Under the pieces are notes generated by a model. The model saw nothing but the letters and a program-made list of their open reading frames with translations, had not been told where the DNA came from and searched no databases. Both the position numbers and the translations under genes were made by a program. DNA of 64,000 nt from Geosiphon pyriformis (lineage: Eukaryota; Glomeromycota; Glomeromycetes; Archaeosporales; Geosiphonaceae), in contig JAAOMT010000602.1 of the NCBI GenBank assembly GCA_016748015.1, forward strand, positions 613,806 to 677,805, given 5' to 3'. Of this stretch, positions 34,693 through 46,998 are shown one piece after another. Each line of letters begins with the position of its first letter. The stretch's first letter is position 1.

Positions 34693-35889
34693 TTACAAGC
34701 GAATGAATGCAGCAGCAGGCATAGGGCGATCGCCTACGCTCAAGCTCCTGCTTCTAACCCAACATGGAGGGTTGCTTTCTTCTCTGACACTTTCAGTTTC
34801 GATTGGCTTGGATTTTCTTTGCTGATTGAAATCTATTTCAAAGGACTCGGACAGAGTTTGTCTGGAATCAATCGGCAAAGAGAGTGAAGCAACCATTTGT
34901 TTTTTCGGTTTTGGAAGAGAGTGACGATGCTGTGGGATCCGGTTATGAGCACCGTTTCTATTTTGACGACCGAGGAAAGGTGAATTTAGGGGCATTGGAT
35001 TCTGGGTTCGACAAATAGGGGAGGCTGTCAAAACATGAAAAAGATTATTTTTTTAATGTTTCTGTTATCAATTTCATGGTTTTATCTTTCATAAATGAAA
35101 TTTGCTTACCTTGGAGAAAAGGGCCAGTGGTTTGACTAATAGGTATCATGAGTTTCAAACTTCCAGGTTCCACACCATTCAAATAATTGTTCCCATTGGA
35201 TTCGTGAATTTCGGAAGATGGCCAACCATTTTCATTAATTTCAAAGGAAATCGAACGATCATGCCCTGATAAAGATTTTATGGCGTTGGCCGTTTCGTGA
35301 TTGTTGTTCTGACGAGAATTCAATGGTGCAACATTTATATATGTCCCCGATTGATAAGTTTGAGGAGCATGAGTTACATTTGCAATGATTTCAAGAAATT
35401 CCGCATAGGCATCGCTTTCATCTTCAAAATCCTGGGTAAAGCTGGAAGAAAATAATCTGATTAAAAAACTTAAGAAATAAATATAAATCATCATATATGA
35501 ATAAAAAAATATATGTACCCCTTGGAATTTTCCTCAAGTTCAAATACATCTTCCAGATCCATATGCGCGGTCCAATCATAGTTCTCTTTTTGATTATTAT
35601 CTGGCCCTGATAATATTCCGTTTCGTTTCATACCCTTTACGAGCTCTTCCATGCTAGTCGCAGAAGTTTCTAAGGTTTTTGTAGAAAACGTTGTTGACAA
35701 GGAGCTAGGACGCGCTGGTTCAGGCAAAAAAGGATGATGAACGATCGGATTGCGATACCGAACTGGAAGTTGTGTTGGTGTCGACTGGCATCTACGTTCC
35801 AATGTTGAAGCGATAGAGGAAGCAATGAGACGTACTGATTTACGAGGGCGAGGGGCCAGTATTGTTTCAGAAGTTGAGTTTGTCTTCAT
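34693..35889 (-). CDS. Unrecognised 344-aa Ser/Pro/Asn-rich protein
   Basis: Three exons on the minus strand, 35889-35519, 35441-35110 and 35024-34693, join in frame with good GT-AG sites (introns 77 and 85 bp). The predicted protein is polar and low in hydrophobic residues, with no signal peptide, membrane span or familiar domain. Features are a basic N-terminus (ILAPRPRKSVRLIASSIAS), a Pro-rich piece (NPIVHHPFLPEPARPSS), an acidic stretch (DLEDVFELEENS, then DFEDESDAYAEFLEIIANV) and a basic C-terminus (RHSLPKPKKQMVASLSLP). Many S/T-P sites suggest a regulated, largely disordered protein. Exon 3 could continue differently, but the splice phases agree. I do not assign a function. Confidence 0.7.
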
Positions 35890-36984
35890 GATGACGTTAG
35901 GATAGATTGATCGACCAAAAGAAAAGCTATGAAGAGGGGAGAATCACACGATCTCTGTTAAAAAGCGGGTATTACACTGGGAAAGGGACTGCTTTTATAT
36001 AAGAGTTATATCAAAAGTAACACTATATGATCCTGGGCGTTTTGAAATGACCATAAACACTTGATTGTCTTTTGAAGTAATCACCAATCGGTTCTCTTTT
36101 TATAGTTAGACAAGTGACACCGAAGGAAAAACAATAGGATAATGCAAGCAATAAAAAGGAGAGTTGGATAATACTGCGTCATCGACCAAAAATGGTGGGC
36201 AAAACTAGTCTGAGCTGGGTGAATGATTCTCAGTTTCAATTCCGATGGTTGTTGGCTCGATGTTGAAAATGATATTTGGAGATCGACCCTGTATTATTAT
36301 AACTCCTCTGGACCATTCTAATGTTCTTTGTCTATTTATTTATAGTAAAATTCATTCATTACCAAGTTGATATATCCAAGTTTCACGCTATTTATGAAAA
36401 TGTGGAAAAAAGCTTAACCTTTTGCATCAAGTTCTTTTACAGGCTTCATTATTTGTACTTTTCGACTGTTGAATTAAAAATTTCAAGTTACTTTTATTTA
36501 CCATTTATTATGTTTTACAATCATAGCTCTTATTGAAATATCACGTCGCCTTCAGGTAGACAATAATGGTGTCCTCACTATCGAGTCTCAATCCAGATTT
36601 CTTAACTTTGGGAAAGATGGTTTTAATGATTAATCGTGACAAATAATGCGATTATATTTAAACCAAACGTTTCAAGAACGATAAATTGCAAGTGCCAAAT
36701 GGTTACCAAAATAGAAAGTAAAATTGTGCTACCTGTTACAGACTCGAAGATTGTAGATAAATATTATAAATGTATTATTCTACTTTTAATTTAGAGTTTT
36801 AATTCTTCGAAATAAATACTAAATTAAATTAATAATCAAATAAAATATTTCTTCCAAGAGATGAGGTTATTGATTTGATTAACCTAATGTTCGTGATAGC
36901 TCTAATAAAATACAGAATTTTCCAAAAACTTCCCAAGGAAGGAGTCATCAATAGGAAGAAGCTGCCAAAATTTCGATCATAATT
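35890..36984. other. Intergenic: promoter of the unknown gene and 3' flank of Sed5
   Basis: About 1.1 kb without a supported gene. The part next to 35890 should hold the minus-strand promoter of the 344-aa protein gene. The rest is AT-rich with short chance frames only. Confidence 0.6.
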
Positions 36985-38365
36985 TTACCTAACAATGATA
37001 AAAACCAGGAAGAAAAATATTATGATAGCAAATATTTTCACCATTAGCCATCGATTTGAAGAAATACTAGCATAATATTTTAGTAATTCTTTTTGAGCTC
37101 CTTCCACGTGTGTTTGTATATCTTCGGTATTGGCGTCGATCCTGGGGACAGTATTTTTTTTAATTAGATTATGATTGCATTAAATCAAACTATTGAAAAA
37201 AATACCTCTGAACACTCTCCCTCTGTTCTGCAACCATTGTTGCTAACTGTTGGAAAATATTTCCCAATTCGGCTATTGTAGATTCTATGGATTCTATAGC
37301 TGTGGCACGACTCTCGATATAATTGTCCTGGTTAAAGGATGGGAATGTTAAATTAATAGCATCTCAAAGAAAAATTCAAAAATTTCATTCCGAATTGCAT
37401 ATACTTGTTGTTCGATGAGCTGCAATTGTTGAGTCTGACCATTAGATGCCATGTCGAGGGCAAGAAAATCTCGATTTGATTGATCGTTACGTCGTTCGAT
37501 GTTGTATAAAGGAGAATCGGCTAGTAATAATTAATAGAAGTTTGAACCAGAAAATTACATGAAGCGACCCGAAATATTCCCAACTTACCAGAAGGAATAT
37601 TAACCTGTTGTAAGTTGGAGAACATGAACTGCTCTTTTCTATCTTTACTTAGCTTCATATTCTTTAATATTGGGTAGGCTTTTTCAGTTTTCGTAAAATG
37701 GGTCAATTAAAATTTAGAATTTCAAAATTACATTCACCTGTGTCCTTATTTCCAATACATCCTTGAAACTCATACTCGTGTTCGCTAATTTCGATTGTAG
37801 CATAACAACAACGTTTGATGAATGCTCATCAGCCTGTTTGTTGCGCTTTTTGTGATCTCGAACATATTGTTGGAGCAGGGCTATTTGTTTATTCAATTTT
37901 GCAATATCTTGCTTTATAATGAAAGTCAATTCCTGTCAAAGTATGTGAATTAGTACAATTATCAAAATTATGAAATAAGTGAAATAGTGGTCCTTACACT
38001 AATCTCTATAGGCCGATCGTCAAATAATGTTTTACGTTTAGCCACTTGTAAAAACAGAACGACCTTGACGCTAGAAACCATTTAGATGTCCTATTATAAA
38101 AAGAGTTACTTCCAGGAAGACACTTACATTTTGTCAATTTTTGTAGTTTGGCGGCGGTAACGTTGATGTCTCTACCGATAGCTGATGCCATTCTTGCGAA
38201 TTCACTCTTGTTTATTCTTTCATTGTTTCCACTCTTATTTTCAACCAGCAGTGGCCTTCGGTGCTCTAGATTTCTGGAATTGAAGGATCCTACACTACCA
38301 GACGCTCGCGATCGGATTGATTCAACCGCTGTGTGAAATTCCGAAGTTCTATCTTTCATTGACAT
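36985..38365 (-). CDS. SED5: Syntaxin 5 / Sed5 Golgi t-SNARE
   Basis: Seven minus-strand exons join in frame to 315 residues: 38365-38128, 38044-37998, 37932-37738, 37661-37589, 37520-37405, 37327-37206, 37141-36985. Sed5 is the Qa-SNARE for ER-to-Golgi and intra-Golgi fusion. The N-terminus MSMKDRTSEFHTAVESI matches the syntaxin-5 N-peptide region that Sly1 binds in homologs. The Habc part contains FIIKQDIAKLNKQIALLQ and VVMLQSKLANTSMSFKDVLE. The SNARE helix runs from about residue 222 to 282 (NYIESRATAIESIESTIAEL, ELGNIFQQLATMV with the zero-layer Gln). The C-terminal membrane anchor is WLMVKIFAIIIFFFLVFIIV, followed by R and the stop. The ATG at 38365 was preferred over the upstream TTG frame extension. 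It is divergent from CWC25, with 301 bp between the starts. Confidence 0.96.
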
Positions 38366-38666
38366 TATAAGCTTGAGCAACTTTTAAACTGTTCAATCAA
38401 ATTAAAGCGAGAGTGTCAAAGGAAAGTTCAGGATATTTAAGGCTGGAGGATTCAGGGTAAAAAATTGTAGAAATAGAGGGCAGATGCACCTTGTGATAGC
38501 AACCTGTAATCTGATAGGTCACTAATTTGATAACGTGCAGAGATCTTTTTATTAAACGAAACCCACAGTCTCGGTATATACCCTCCTCCTGAAATTATTT
38601 TCAAAACTTTCCTAGTGTTTCTGCAAATTCTTCCTTACCGTTAATTGTATTCTTTCATTTATCAAA
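38366..38666. promoter_or_regulatory. Shared promoter region of SED5 and CWC25
   Basis: The two start codons face away from each other with about 300 bp between them, so both promoters must lie here or overlap. A TATA-like tatatacc occurs near 38574. No other motif stands out. Confidence 0.5.
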
Positions 38667-40332
38667 ATGGGTGGCGGTGATTTGGTGAGCCGCTCAATTC
38701 TGCTTCAATTATCTTTTTGCCAAGTTAAAGTCGTTAACTCATCAAACGCTTTTTCTTATGCAATCAGAACATGAAAAAATCCTGGCATCCCCTCTTGATT
38801 AAAAATCAAGAGAGGGTGTGGAAGGAAGAACAAAAGGCTTCGGAAGAACAGAAAAAGTTAGATCAACTGAAAAAGGAGAAAGAGGAGGAAAGGCAATGGC
38901 AAGAATTAAGGAGATTACAAGAAGAAGCTGGTGGAAAGTGGGTAACTTCTTGCTAATTCGAGAAAAGTTCACGACTTCAATAGCGCAAAAATGTATCAAT
39001 AAGTCTATAAGTGATTTTTCATTCTTTTTCTAAAGAAAAGGTACTGAGCGATTAGAATGGATGTATGCAGCAGGACCAAACCAGTCAAGCTCCGGTCGAG
39101 CTCAGGAAATGGAAGATTTTTTACTCGGAAAAAAGCGAGTTGATTCCCTTGTTTCTCAGGGAAACTCATTAAGCCAAGTAATTTGCACTGGAATATTAAA
39201 AATAAGAGGGATCTGAAAACCGAAAAATTAATACTTTGCTTAAATTATAATCTAAGCTTTCCACCGAATCTACCGACATATTTCTTAGTGCAATTAATCC
39301 AAATGCAAACACTTATAGAGATACACAATCGAAAATTCGCGAAGATCCATTGTTAATGATCAAGAAAATGGAGCAAAACAACATTAAAGCAATTGTCACT
39401 AATCCTATAAAGATGAAGGAATTAAAAGAGGTTTGTTGATGTAATTGTGATAAAGTACTTTATTCAAATAATAACTCAACATTGATACTATCATTCTATT
39501 AACAGAAATCAAAGAAGGAAAATCATGAAAAGAAACACAAAAAAATGAAAAATGAAAAAATGGAATTTAGCCCTAAAGATGAAATAAATAGGGTAAGAAA
39601 TAAAAGTCCATATAAGTCTAAACCTGAGAGGAAAAGGAGCGCCAGTCCTATCAATAGGATAGGTAAGAGACGTCGAGATGACTTTGGAGACCGAAGCAAT
39701 CATAGAGATGCTAATAATTATCAAAGAAATTCGGTATCTCGTTTGAAGAAACATGAACTTTTCACCAACGAATACGAGGAGCGAGACTCTTATGATAAAC
39801 AAAGGCGAAGTAACTATGGCCGCAACCGATACAGCAGCACATCATTATCTCCACGAAGAAGGGAACGATATCCACATACCCAAATGTATGATAAACATAG
39901 ATCTCCTTTCGTGTCACCTCATAATTTGCAACGGTCACGAAATAGAGAAGAGGAAGATTCTAAAAAAACAATTAAAGATGAGGCACAAAAGCGACTTCAG
40001 GCTATGATGAATGATGCTGTACGACTTGATAATGAGCGTAAAGCACGCGTTGCAGAACTTGCGCGAGTAGAGAAAGAAGAAGAGAAGAGATTTGAAGAAC
40101 AAATGGCGAAAATGAAGGAAAACGGAGGCCATAGCGGACATTTGAGGTAAAGGAGTTAAATTTTTTTGCGAGAAACTTGTGTATTTAACTTGTTACTTCG
40201 ATTTATCTAAAATGATTTTACTTCAATAGAAAATTATATAAAGAGGCTATATCATCTCCTCAAGCTTTAGATTTAGGGGGGCAGGTTAGAAAAGCTCGAA
40301 ATATGTTGCAAAGAGACGCCGGCGAGGTTTAG
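38667..40332 (+). CDS. CWC25: Pre-mRNA splicing factor CWC25
   Basis: Six exons join in frame to 415 residues: 38667-38684, 38768-38937, 39036-39177, 39257-39430, 39506-40146, 40230-40332. Cwc25 binds the activated spliceosome and promotes the first transesterification. The first coding exon has only six codons (MGGGDL), but it is needed to give the conserved family start [19 protein letters not shown]. The N-terminal domain continues with [20 protein letters not shown] and [28 protein letters not shown] and [10 protein letters not shown] are the next conserved blocks. The remainder is charged and Arg/Ser-rich (SPLERKRS-like text), ending with [20 protein letters not shown] and a C-terminal coiled coil. 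It is convergent with METTL5; the stops are about 90 bp apart. Confidence 0.93.
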
Positions 40333-40423
40333 GTTTTGGAGGTAATTCGTCGCAGCCATCAAATTTAAATATATCTTCCTAAACCTCCAACAAATTTCCC
40401 TAATTTTGCTTGTCGAGAGAATA

Positions 40424-41490
<1,067 letters not shown>

Positions 41491-42292
41491 TATTACCAAA
41501 GAACGTGCACGCGACTTGTAGTTAATCCTTGATGAGGATCGGCATAAAAAATGTAACTTAATACTTCAAAAAGCGATTAATCAACAAAGTTTCTTGAAAA
41601 ATTTAGCTTGATTTGAATCTTGATTTAGACATTTCTATTGGAACGCCCAAAATCTAAACGAAACTTCGGGTCTTAAACCAAGCCATAAGAGGTATTTAAA
41701 TAGAATCTAAATTATAAAAGAAAAAATCCAAGTAAAATATATCATAATATTAAATACTTCATTTAAATATTAATTTTTTCTTTTAACATCTCAAATTTAA
41801 AAAAGTATTAAATATGATTTTAGAAGAAAATTATAACAATAAAAGAAGTAGGTTTAATTTGAAATTTTATTATGGAAGGCCAAACCCCGCAGTTCGGGAT
41901 TGTTTGTAATACTGCAGCTAATTATTAAAACGTGTGATGCATGTCATGATTCATATCGACCGCCGTTTTCCAAATCATTCATTGCGACATTTGCAACAAA
42001 TTCTCGCATGGTAAAAGTAGTTTATAAGCTAGACTAAAAGATAGGCCCTTACCATTCGTTTTTATCCCTATTATACAGAACCTTTCGGAAGAAATTATTA
42101 ATAATAAATTACGTATATAAATTTATAAATTAATTGAGATATTCTTCTTGCATCTTAAATAAACATGCATGAATCATTTTATTTGCAAGAATCCTCTCCC
42201 CCTGAAATTAAATATTTTTCCAACCCAAGAGCTAGGCCTGATATTAATAAACTGCAGTGACGATCTTGAGCTTGATACTATTATTAGAGATC

Positions 42293-42315
42293 ATAATAAT
42301 AATAATAATAATAAT
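42293..42315. repeat. (AAT)n microsatellite
   Basis: About seven uninterrupted AAT/ATA units. A length-variable simple repeat in noncoding DNA. Confidence 0.9.
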
Positions 42316-42625
42316 CATTCACTATTATTGATTCTATGCTAATGATTTTTACGGAGCATCATGATGGCATCATTCCTAGAAATCATAAATCCTAACAGCT
42401 ATTTGTGACAAGATTTCTGCGCGTTATTGTTATCAATTATACTTACAGCCGTCGTACGCATCCCATCCCATCCCATCTTTTCTAAATCTATCTGCCACTT
42501 TGTCTCATACCACCTCCCCTCAAAATATCGCATGTGCCATAATACTTAGGCAACCCTTTTTCTGAAGGATTTCAAAACCTCTTTTTATCTGCGCGCACTT
42601 TGCTTCCTTTAAAAACCAACATCAC

Positions 42626-42650
42626 CACAACAACAACAACAACAACAACA
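42626..42650. repeat. (CAA)n microsatellite
   Basis: About eight CAA units within the presumed promoter or 5' UTR of casein kinase 1, about 460 bp before its ATG. Confidence 0.9.
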
Positions 42651-42994
42651 TAAAAATACAAAGTAAAAATTATAACTTTGTTAAGAAAACTTCACTCACT
42701 TAAGACTCTTTAGAGGAGCAATAAAGAACCTCACGAACTTATTCACCCACCACCATCCGACATCACCACCAACTTCGGGCTTGTCAATACTCTGAAAATT
42801 ACCTCTCCTCATCTTTTTTCGAATTGATTTCTTAGAGTGACAGGACTTTTCAAGTTTTCCACAGTCTTTTAACCAACCAGGTCAGCTGTTCATAACTCGT
42901 ACTTTGGTACTCCGCAGGCAATATTATATCATATGTTTAGAAAAACTCATATATAATATATACTGCTGTACTCTCTTCTGTAATAGAACTCGGC

Positions 42995-43002
42995 TATAAA
43001 AG
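42995..43002 (+). promoter_or_regulatory. TATA box of casein kinase 1
   Basis: TATAAAAG lies about 110 bp upstream of the ATG at 43111. It is followed by a pyrimidine-rich leader with TTCGACGC and CAAG just before the start codon. It is a good match to the TATA consensus at a plausible distance. Confidence 0.6.
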
Positions 43003-43110
43003 CACAAACTCTTCACACTCACTACCTTTCGACGCTTCAAGGCTTTCCCACATCTTTCTACAATCTTAAATCCAGACTTTTTAACCTTTCAACCCTAAAT
43101 TTCCCTCAAG

Positions 43111-45070
43111 ATGGCAATGGATTTGAGGGTGGGAAATAAATATCGTATAGGTAGAAAAATCGGTTCCGGTTCATTTGGTGATATTTATCTTGGTAAGCAT
43201 TCTTCAGAAATATCCATAATAATGAAAAACCTAAAAGCCATTTTGCGAAATAGGGCGATTTAAAGATAAAGAAAAACTTCTACAGAATCTTTTAAAATAT
43301 CATAAGATTAATTGTGACCTAGAGCACTTAGCGAGGAAATATGTATTTCCATACCGTTTCTTTACCAAAAAAGACTAACTAAAATGACATCCAGAAGTTA
43401 ATTTGAGTATTGATACTAATCTTACAAAAATTCATTTAATTAGGTACCAATATTATTAACGGTGAAGAAGTTGCCATCAAACTTGAATCCACTAAGGCTA
43501 AACACCCTCAACTTGAATATGAGGCTAAAGTCTATAAGACACTTGCAGGCGGTGTGGGCATTCCGTTTGTCCGCTGGTACGGCACCGAATGCGATTATAA
43601 CGCAATGGTGATCGATTTACTGGGTCCCTCTTTAGAGGACTTATTCAATTTCTGTAACCGAAAATTTTCATTGAAAACGGTATTGCTATTAGCTGATCAA
43701 TTGGTAGGTTTCAGCTTTTAGCTTTCTATTCAAGTCTCTTTTGCGTCCTAATTATACTCTCTTTCTAATTAAAATTTCCATCACGAAAATTAATTCATCT
43801 ACTTCAAATAGATATCCCGCATTGAATATATACACTCCAAGAATTTCATTCATCGCGATATCAAACCCGATAATTTTTTGATGGGAATCGGCAAACGTGG
43901 CAATCAAGTCAACGTGATTGACTTTGGTCTTGCCAAAAAATATCGTGACCCAAAAACACATTTGCATATCCCTTACAGAGAAAATAAGAATTTGACAGGG
44001 ACAGCACGATATGCCAGTATTAATACTCATCTAGGAGTTGGTTCGTATCTTATTGATATCCACAATTGTTTTGAATCTTCTTCATCTTGAATACATTTTT
44101 ATTGGTATTTCACACTATACTTTTCAGAACAATCCCGACGTGATGATCTCGAGTCTCTCGGATATGTTATGATGTACTTTTGTCGTGGATCACTTCCATG
44201 GCAAGGGCTTAAAGCCGCTACAAAAAAGCAAAAGTATGATCGTATAATGGAAAAAAAGATGACAACTCCAACAGAACTTTTGTGCCGCGGATTTCCAAAT
44301 GAATTTGCAATCTACTTGAATTATACTCGATCTCTCAGGTTTGATGATAAACCAGATTATAGTTATCTGAGAAAATTGTTTAGAGACCTATTTGTCCGCG
44401 AAGGTTTTCAATACGATTATGTTTTTGACTGGACAATTTTCAAATATGTTAGTAATCCTCAATTCTGGTTAAAATTTGATTTAAAAAATATATTCTCTAA
44501 AGTTTTGTCAAAAATTGTTACAAACACTTACTTAAAAAGGAAAAGGAAGCCAATAAGGTACACGCCCCATTACCAATTGCTGATGATACACCTAATGACG
44601 AAGGGGATGAAGATCGTAAGGATAAGCGTCTCACCTCCTCTCGAGCAGCTAACGCTTCTACAACCCTGGTTGCTGATCCAACAGTCTCATCCATGCGTCG
44701 CACTACCAAAGCACCGCTGCACGGTAACTCTGGTATCAGTTCCGCACGACCTTCTGCAGCATCGCCTGCTCAAGTTGTTTCAGGAAGTACATCGCGCTTA
44801 ACTTCCGTCCCAAGGCGTAAAATGGCAATTGGACAAGAGACAAATGCAACCACATTAGATAATAATACTAGGGTGGCTGGCTCAGATCGACTGTAAGCCT
44901 ATAAACCTTGAAATTTTAATTCAAACTTAAAAATTGATCAACTGACTCGACTTTTTCCCTAAACAAGTCTTCGTAGTCAAACCAAGAATCAACCAGCACC
45001 TGCATATAACGTGAATTCTTTCCGTGTCAAAAGAGAAGATCCGCCTGGTGGAAATGGGCAATGGTATTGA
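43111..45070 (+). CDS. Casein kinase 1 (delta/epsilon, Hhp1 type)
   Basis: Six exons join in frame to 448 residues: 43111-43192, 43444-43703, 43812-44040, 44128-44447, 44540-44892, 44968-45070. It is a constitutively active Ser/Thr kinase acting on clock, DNA-repair and cytoskeletal substrates in other fungi. The domain spans about residues 9-300: glycine loop [12 protein letters not shown], Lys40 (EVAIKLE), [10 protein letters not shown] with Asp130, DFG at 151-153 ([12 protein letters not shown]), and the CK1-specific [14 protein letters not shown]. The tail is Ser/Thr/Ala-rich with a basic stretch [12 protein letters not shown]. The last exon encodes a conserved-looking end ([18 protein letters not shown]). 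The donor of the last intron overlaps a TAA, so keeping that intron would end the protein at GSDRL instead. Confidence 0.95.
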
Positions 45071-46510
45071 AGAGCAACGCGGTGAGCAACAACAAAAAAT
45101 ACAATTCAAATAGTAATTTGATTTAAGCTATGGACATTTCAATTATTCGCTCCTTCCTATACCGCTTTTGATATTTTCTGACCCATCTTAATTTCCCCAT
45201 ACGGGAAATAATATAGATTTCTATTTCTTTTTCTCTTTTCGCATCTAGTAGTTTATTGTTGTGGGTTTGCTTTAATTCAGCCAGATTGTTGCCGTACGGA
45301 AGGAAGGGCCGATAGATCACCGGAAGTACAGACAAGGGAGGCTAGGTGCCGATCGTACAGTGATAAACGCCTTTTTCTCAGTGTATTTCTTCAAAACAAT
45401 GTAGCGTGTGGGTTCATCGGAAAAGAATCAGTGAGAAAAAGGAACATTTCTTTCTTTTCAGTATTCGACGAAATATATAATCTATACTGTATACAGGACA
45501 TACATATTCCTTTCCAGTTGAATAATATAGGCTTTCTAGAAAATGAAAGTGGGTGGTATGGCCTTAAAAATTTGAAAAAGCAACCTAAGCATCAAATTTG
45601 GAAAACCTAGCAGATTGCTTTATAACAAAATTTAGACTATCAAATGATTTTTCGCTCTTCCCTTGTTACAAAACCCTTTTCTCTTAATGACTATTTTTCG
45701 ACTTTGTTTCGATATTGGTGAGCTTTTCTTCGGTTGATGAGTTAAATATTAGAGTTTGATGGGTAGATCCAAAGATTTGCGAAGGAGGGTTTTACCTTTC
45801 ACTTTTCATCTTTTTTCCAATATTCCTTTCCTTTTTAATTAATTCCCTTTAGGATTACGATTTCTTCGCTCTTTTTATTTTCAATCATTCACCCATTCCC
45901 TTCATTCCTTCCCTTTAAAGCCCAATCAGCCTCATTCATTTTTCTTTTCCCACAACTTTCAAATTTTGTGAGGTGTATGTACAAAATCGCAGCTATCATA
46001 ACATTCATCTTGCTTTTCAGGATCACCTCGCATTTTGGCGTTATACTATTTTCTTTTTGAACCAAGATTTCCCTTATTTCCTCGCTTGGCATTTTCTTTA
46101 TGGCACACTTTTCTATGTTGTTGACGAAAGCACATCAATACCTTCCCCTCTTTTTAGTCATGTTCAGTGTAGAGAGTTCTCAATGTATTTTTTTCTTATT
46201 TTTCTTTTCATCATTTAAAAATATCATTATCTTTTTTTGTTGCCAAATTGCCCAAATCGTCAAAATTTAACCACACCAAAAAAACTTTTACTTCATTAAT
46301 CATTCGTGATTTGATGATAATTCTTGGGCACAAAATTTATTACAATGATTTGTATTTTAATAAAACATCATTTGTTGAAATTTCGAAATGTTATTATTGT
46401 TAATGGTGGACAATTATCAACATTCGATGCACTTTTATTCTTTTCATAATTTATTTGTGGGGATTGCGTGCCCAATCTGAAAACTTTAATATGCTATTAT
46501 CATGGCTAGA
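45071..46510. other. 3' flank of casein kinase 1 and intergenic DNA
   Basis: T-rich sequence with only short chance frames. I could not support any gene or RNA here. Confidence 0.55.
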
Positions 46511-46732
46511 CTAATCATGATCTCGGGCACGGTCGTTAAGCCACTCTTGCCAAGTTTTCTGAGACGTCATCTTATTCCGAACTGAAGCTTTGTAGCCTTT
46601 AAAGTTCAGACCAAACCAGCGACAAGGTTTTAATCCAGCCAAATTTGTAATTTGTTTTAAATGGCGACAATTTTTGAGTTCAATCTTAAATCCTGATTGA
46701 TGATGTTTAAGAACTTCTAATATAAATACCAA
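46511..46732 (-). CDS. Possible small protein or terminal exon, unrecognised
   Basis: A minus-strand frame of 73 codons ends TWQEWLNDRARDHD and then stops. It has an evenly mixed, protein-like composition (GFKIELKNCRHLKQITNLAG) unlike its low-complexity surroundings. The first codon is not ATG, and the preceding minus-strand bases ATTTAG could be a splice acceptor, so it may be a last exon. I could not find a convincing upstream exon between here and 46999. It may also be chance. Confidence 0.25.
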   Translation of the reverse strand: MVFILEVLKHHQSGFKIELKNCRHLKQITNLAGLKPCRWFGLNFKGYKASVRNKMTSQKTWQEWLNDRARDHD

Positions 46733-46998
46733 AATATGTCTAAATTCCCGTCAAAACATAATTTTTGGATTATAGCAATTTGTACCAAAACAGATATTTT
46801 TCACAGAATGGGAAATTATTAGGTGCTTTCGAAAGTAATATTTGTTGCTTCTTTTACCTAAAACGGATATTAGGGAAAATATGCGATTAGTTAGGATCTT
46901 GAAACGCCAAGTCTTGCATTAGCCCATCCTTCTATCACAAAGAACAATATTGATCCACGCAATCCCGTCACGAAAATTTCTATTCTTAGCGATTGAAA

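Larger units (their letters stand above)
41491..42994. other. Intergenic between METTL5 and casein kinase 1
   Basis: About 1.5 kb between divergent start codons. No coding gene is supported. It contains two microsatellites (listed separately) and, at its right end, the casein kinase promoter. A spliced 5' UTR cannot be excluded. Confidence 0.6.

Noticed and set aside
34725-34735. GCGATCGC octamer (cyanobacterial HIP1-like) and nearby hairpins at 34445 and 34535
   Set aside because: A single octamer lies inside a spliced eukaryotic coding exon, and the hairpins have short stems in a 3' flank. No sign of bacterial DNA.
39509-39802. 97-aa frame opposite CWC25
   Set aside because: It is the mirror of a Lys/Arg/Ser-rich exon, with hydrophobic low-complexity text and no own signals.
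42250-42660. CRISPR-like or other direct repeat array
   Set aside because: Only simple AAT and CAA microsatellites are present; there are no spaced repeats.
45880-46220. Gene in the T-rich region downstream of casein kinase 1
   Set aside because: Frames on both strands lack conserved residues and splice-linked neighbours, and the composition is low-complexity.
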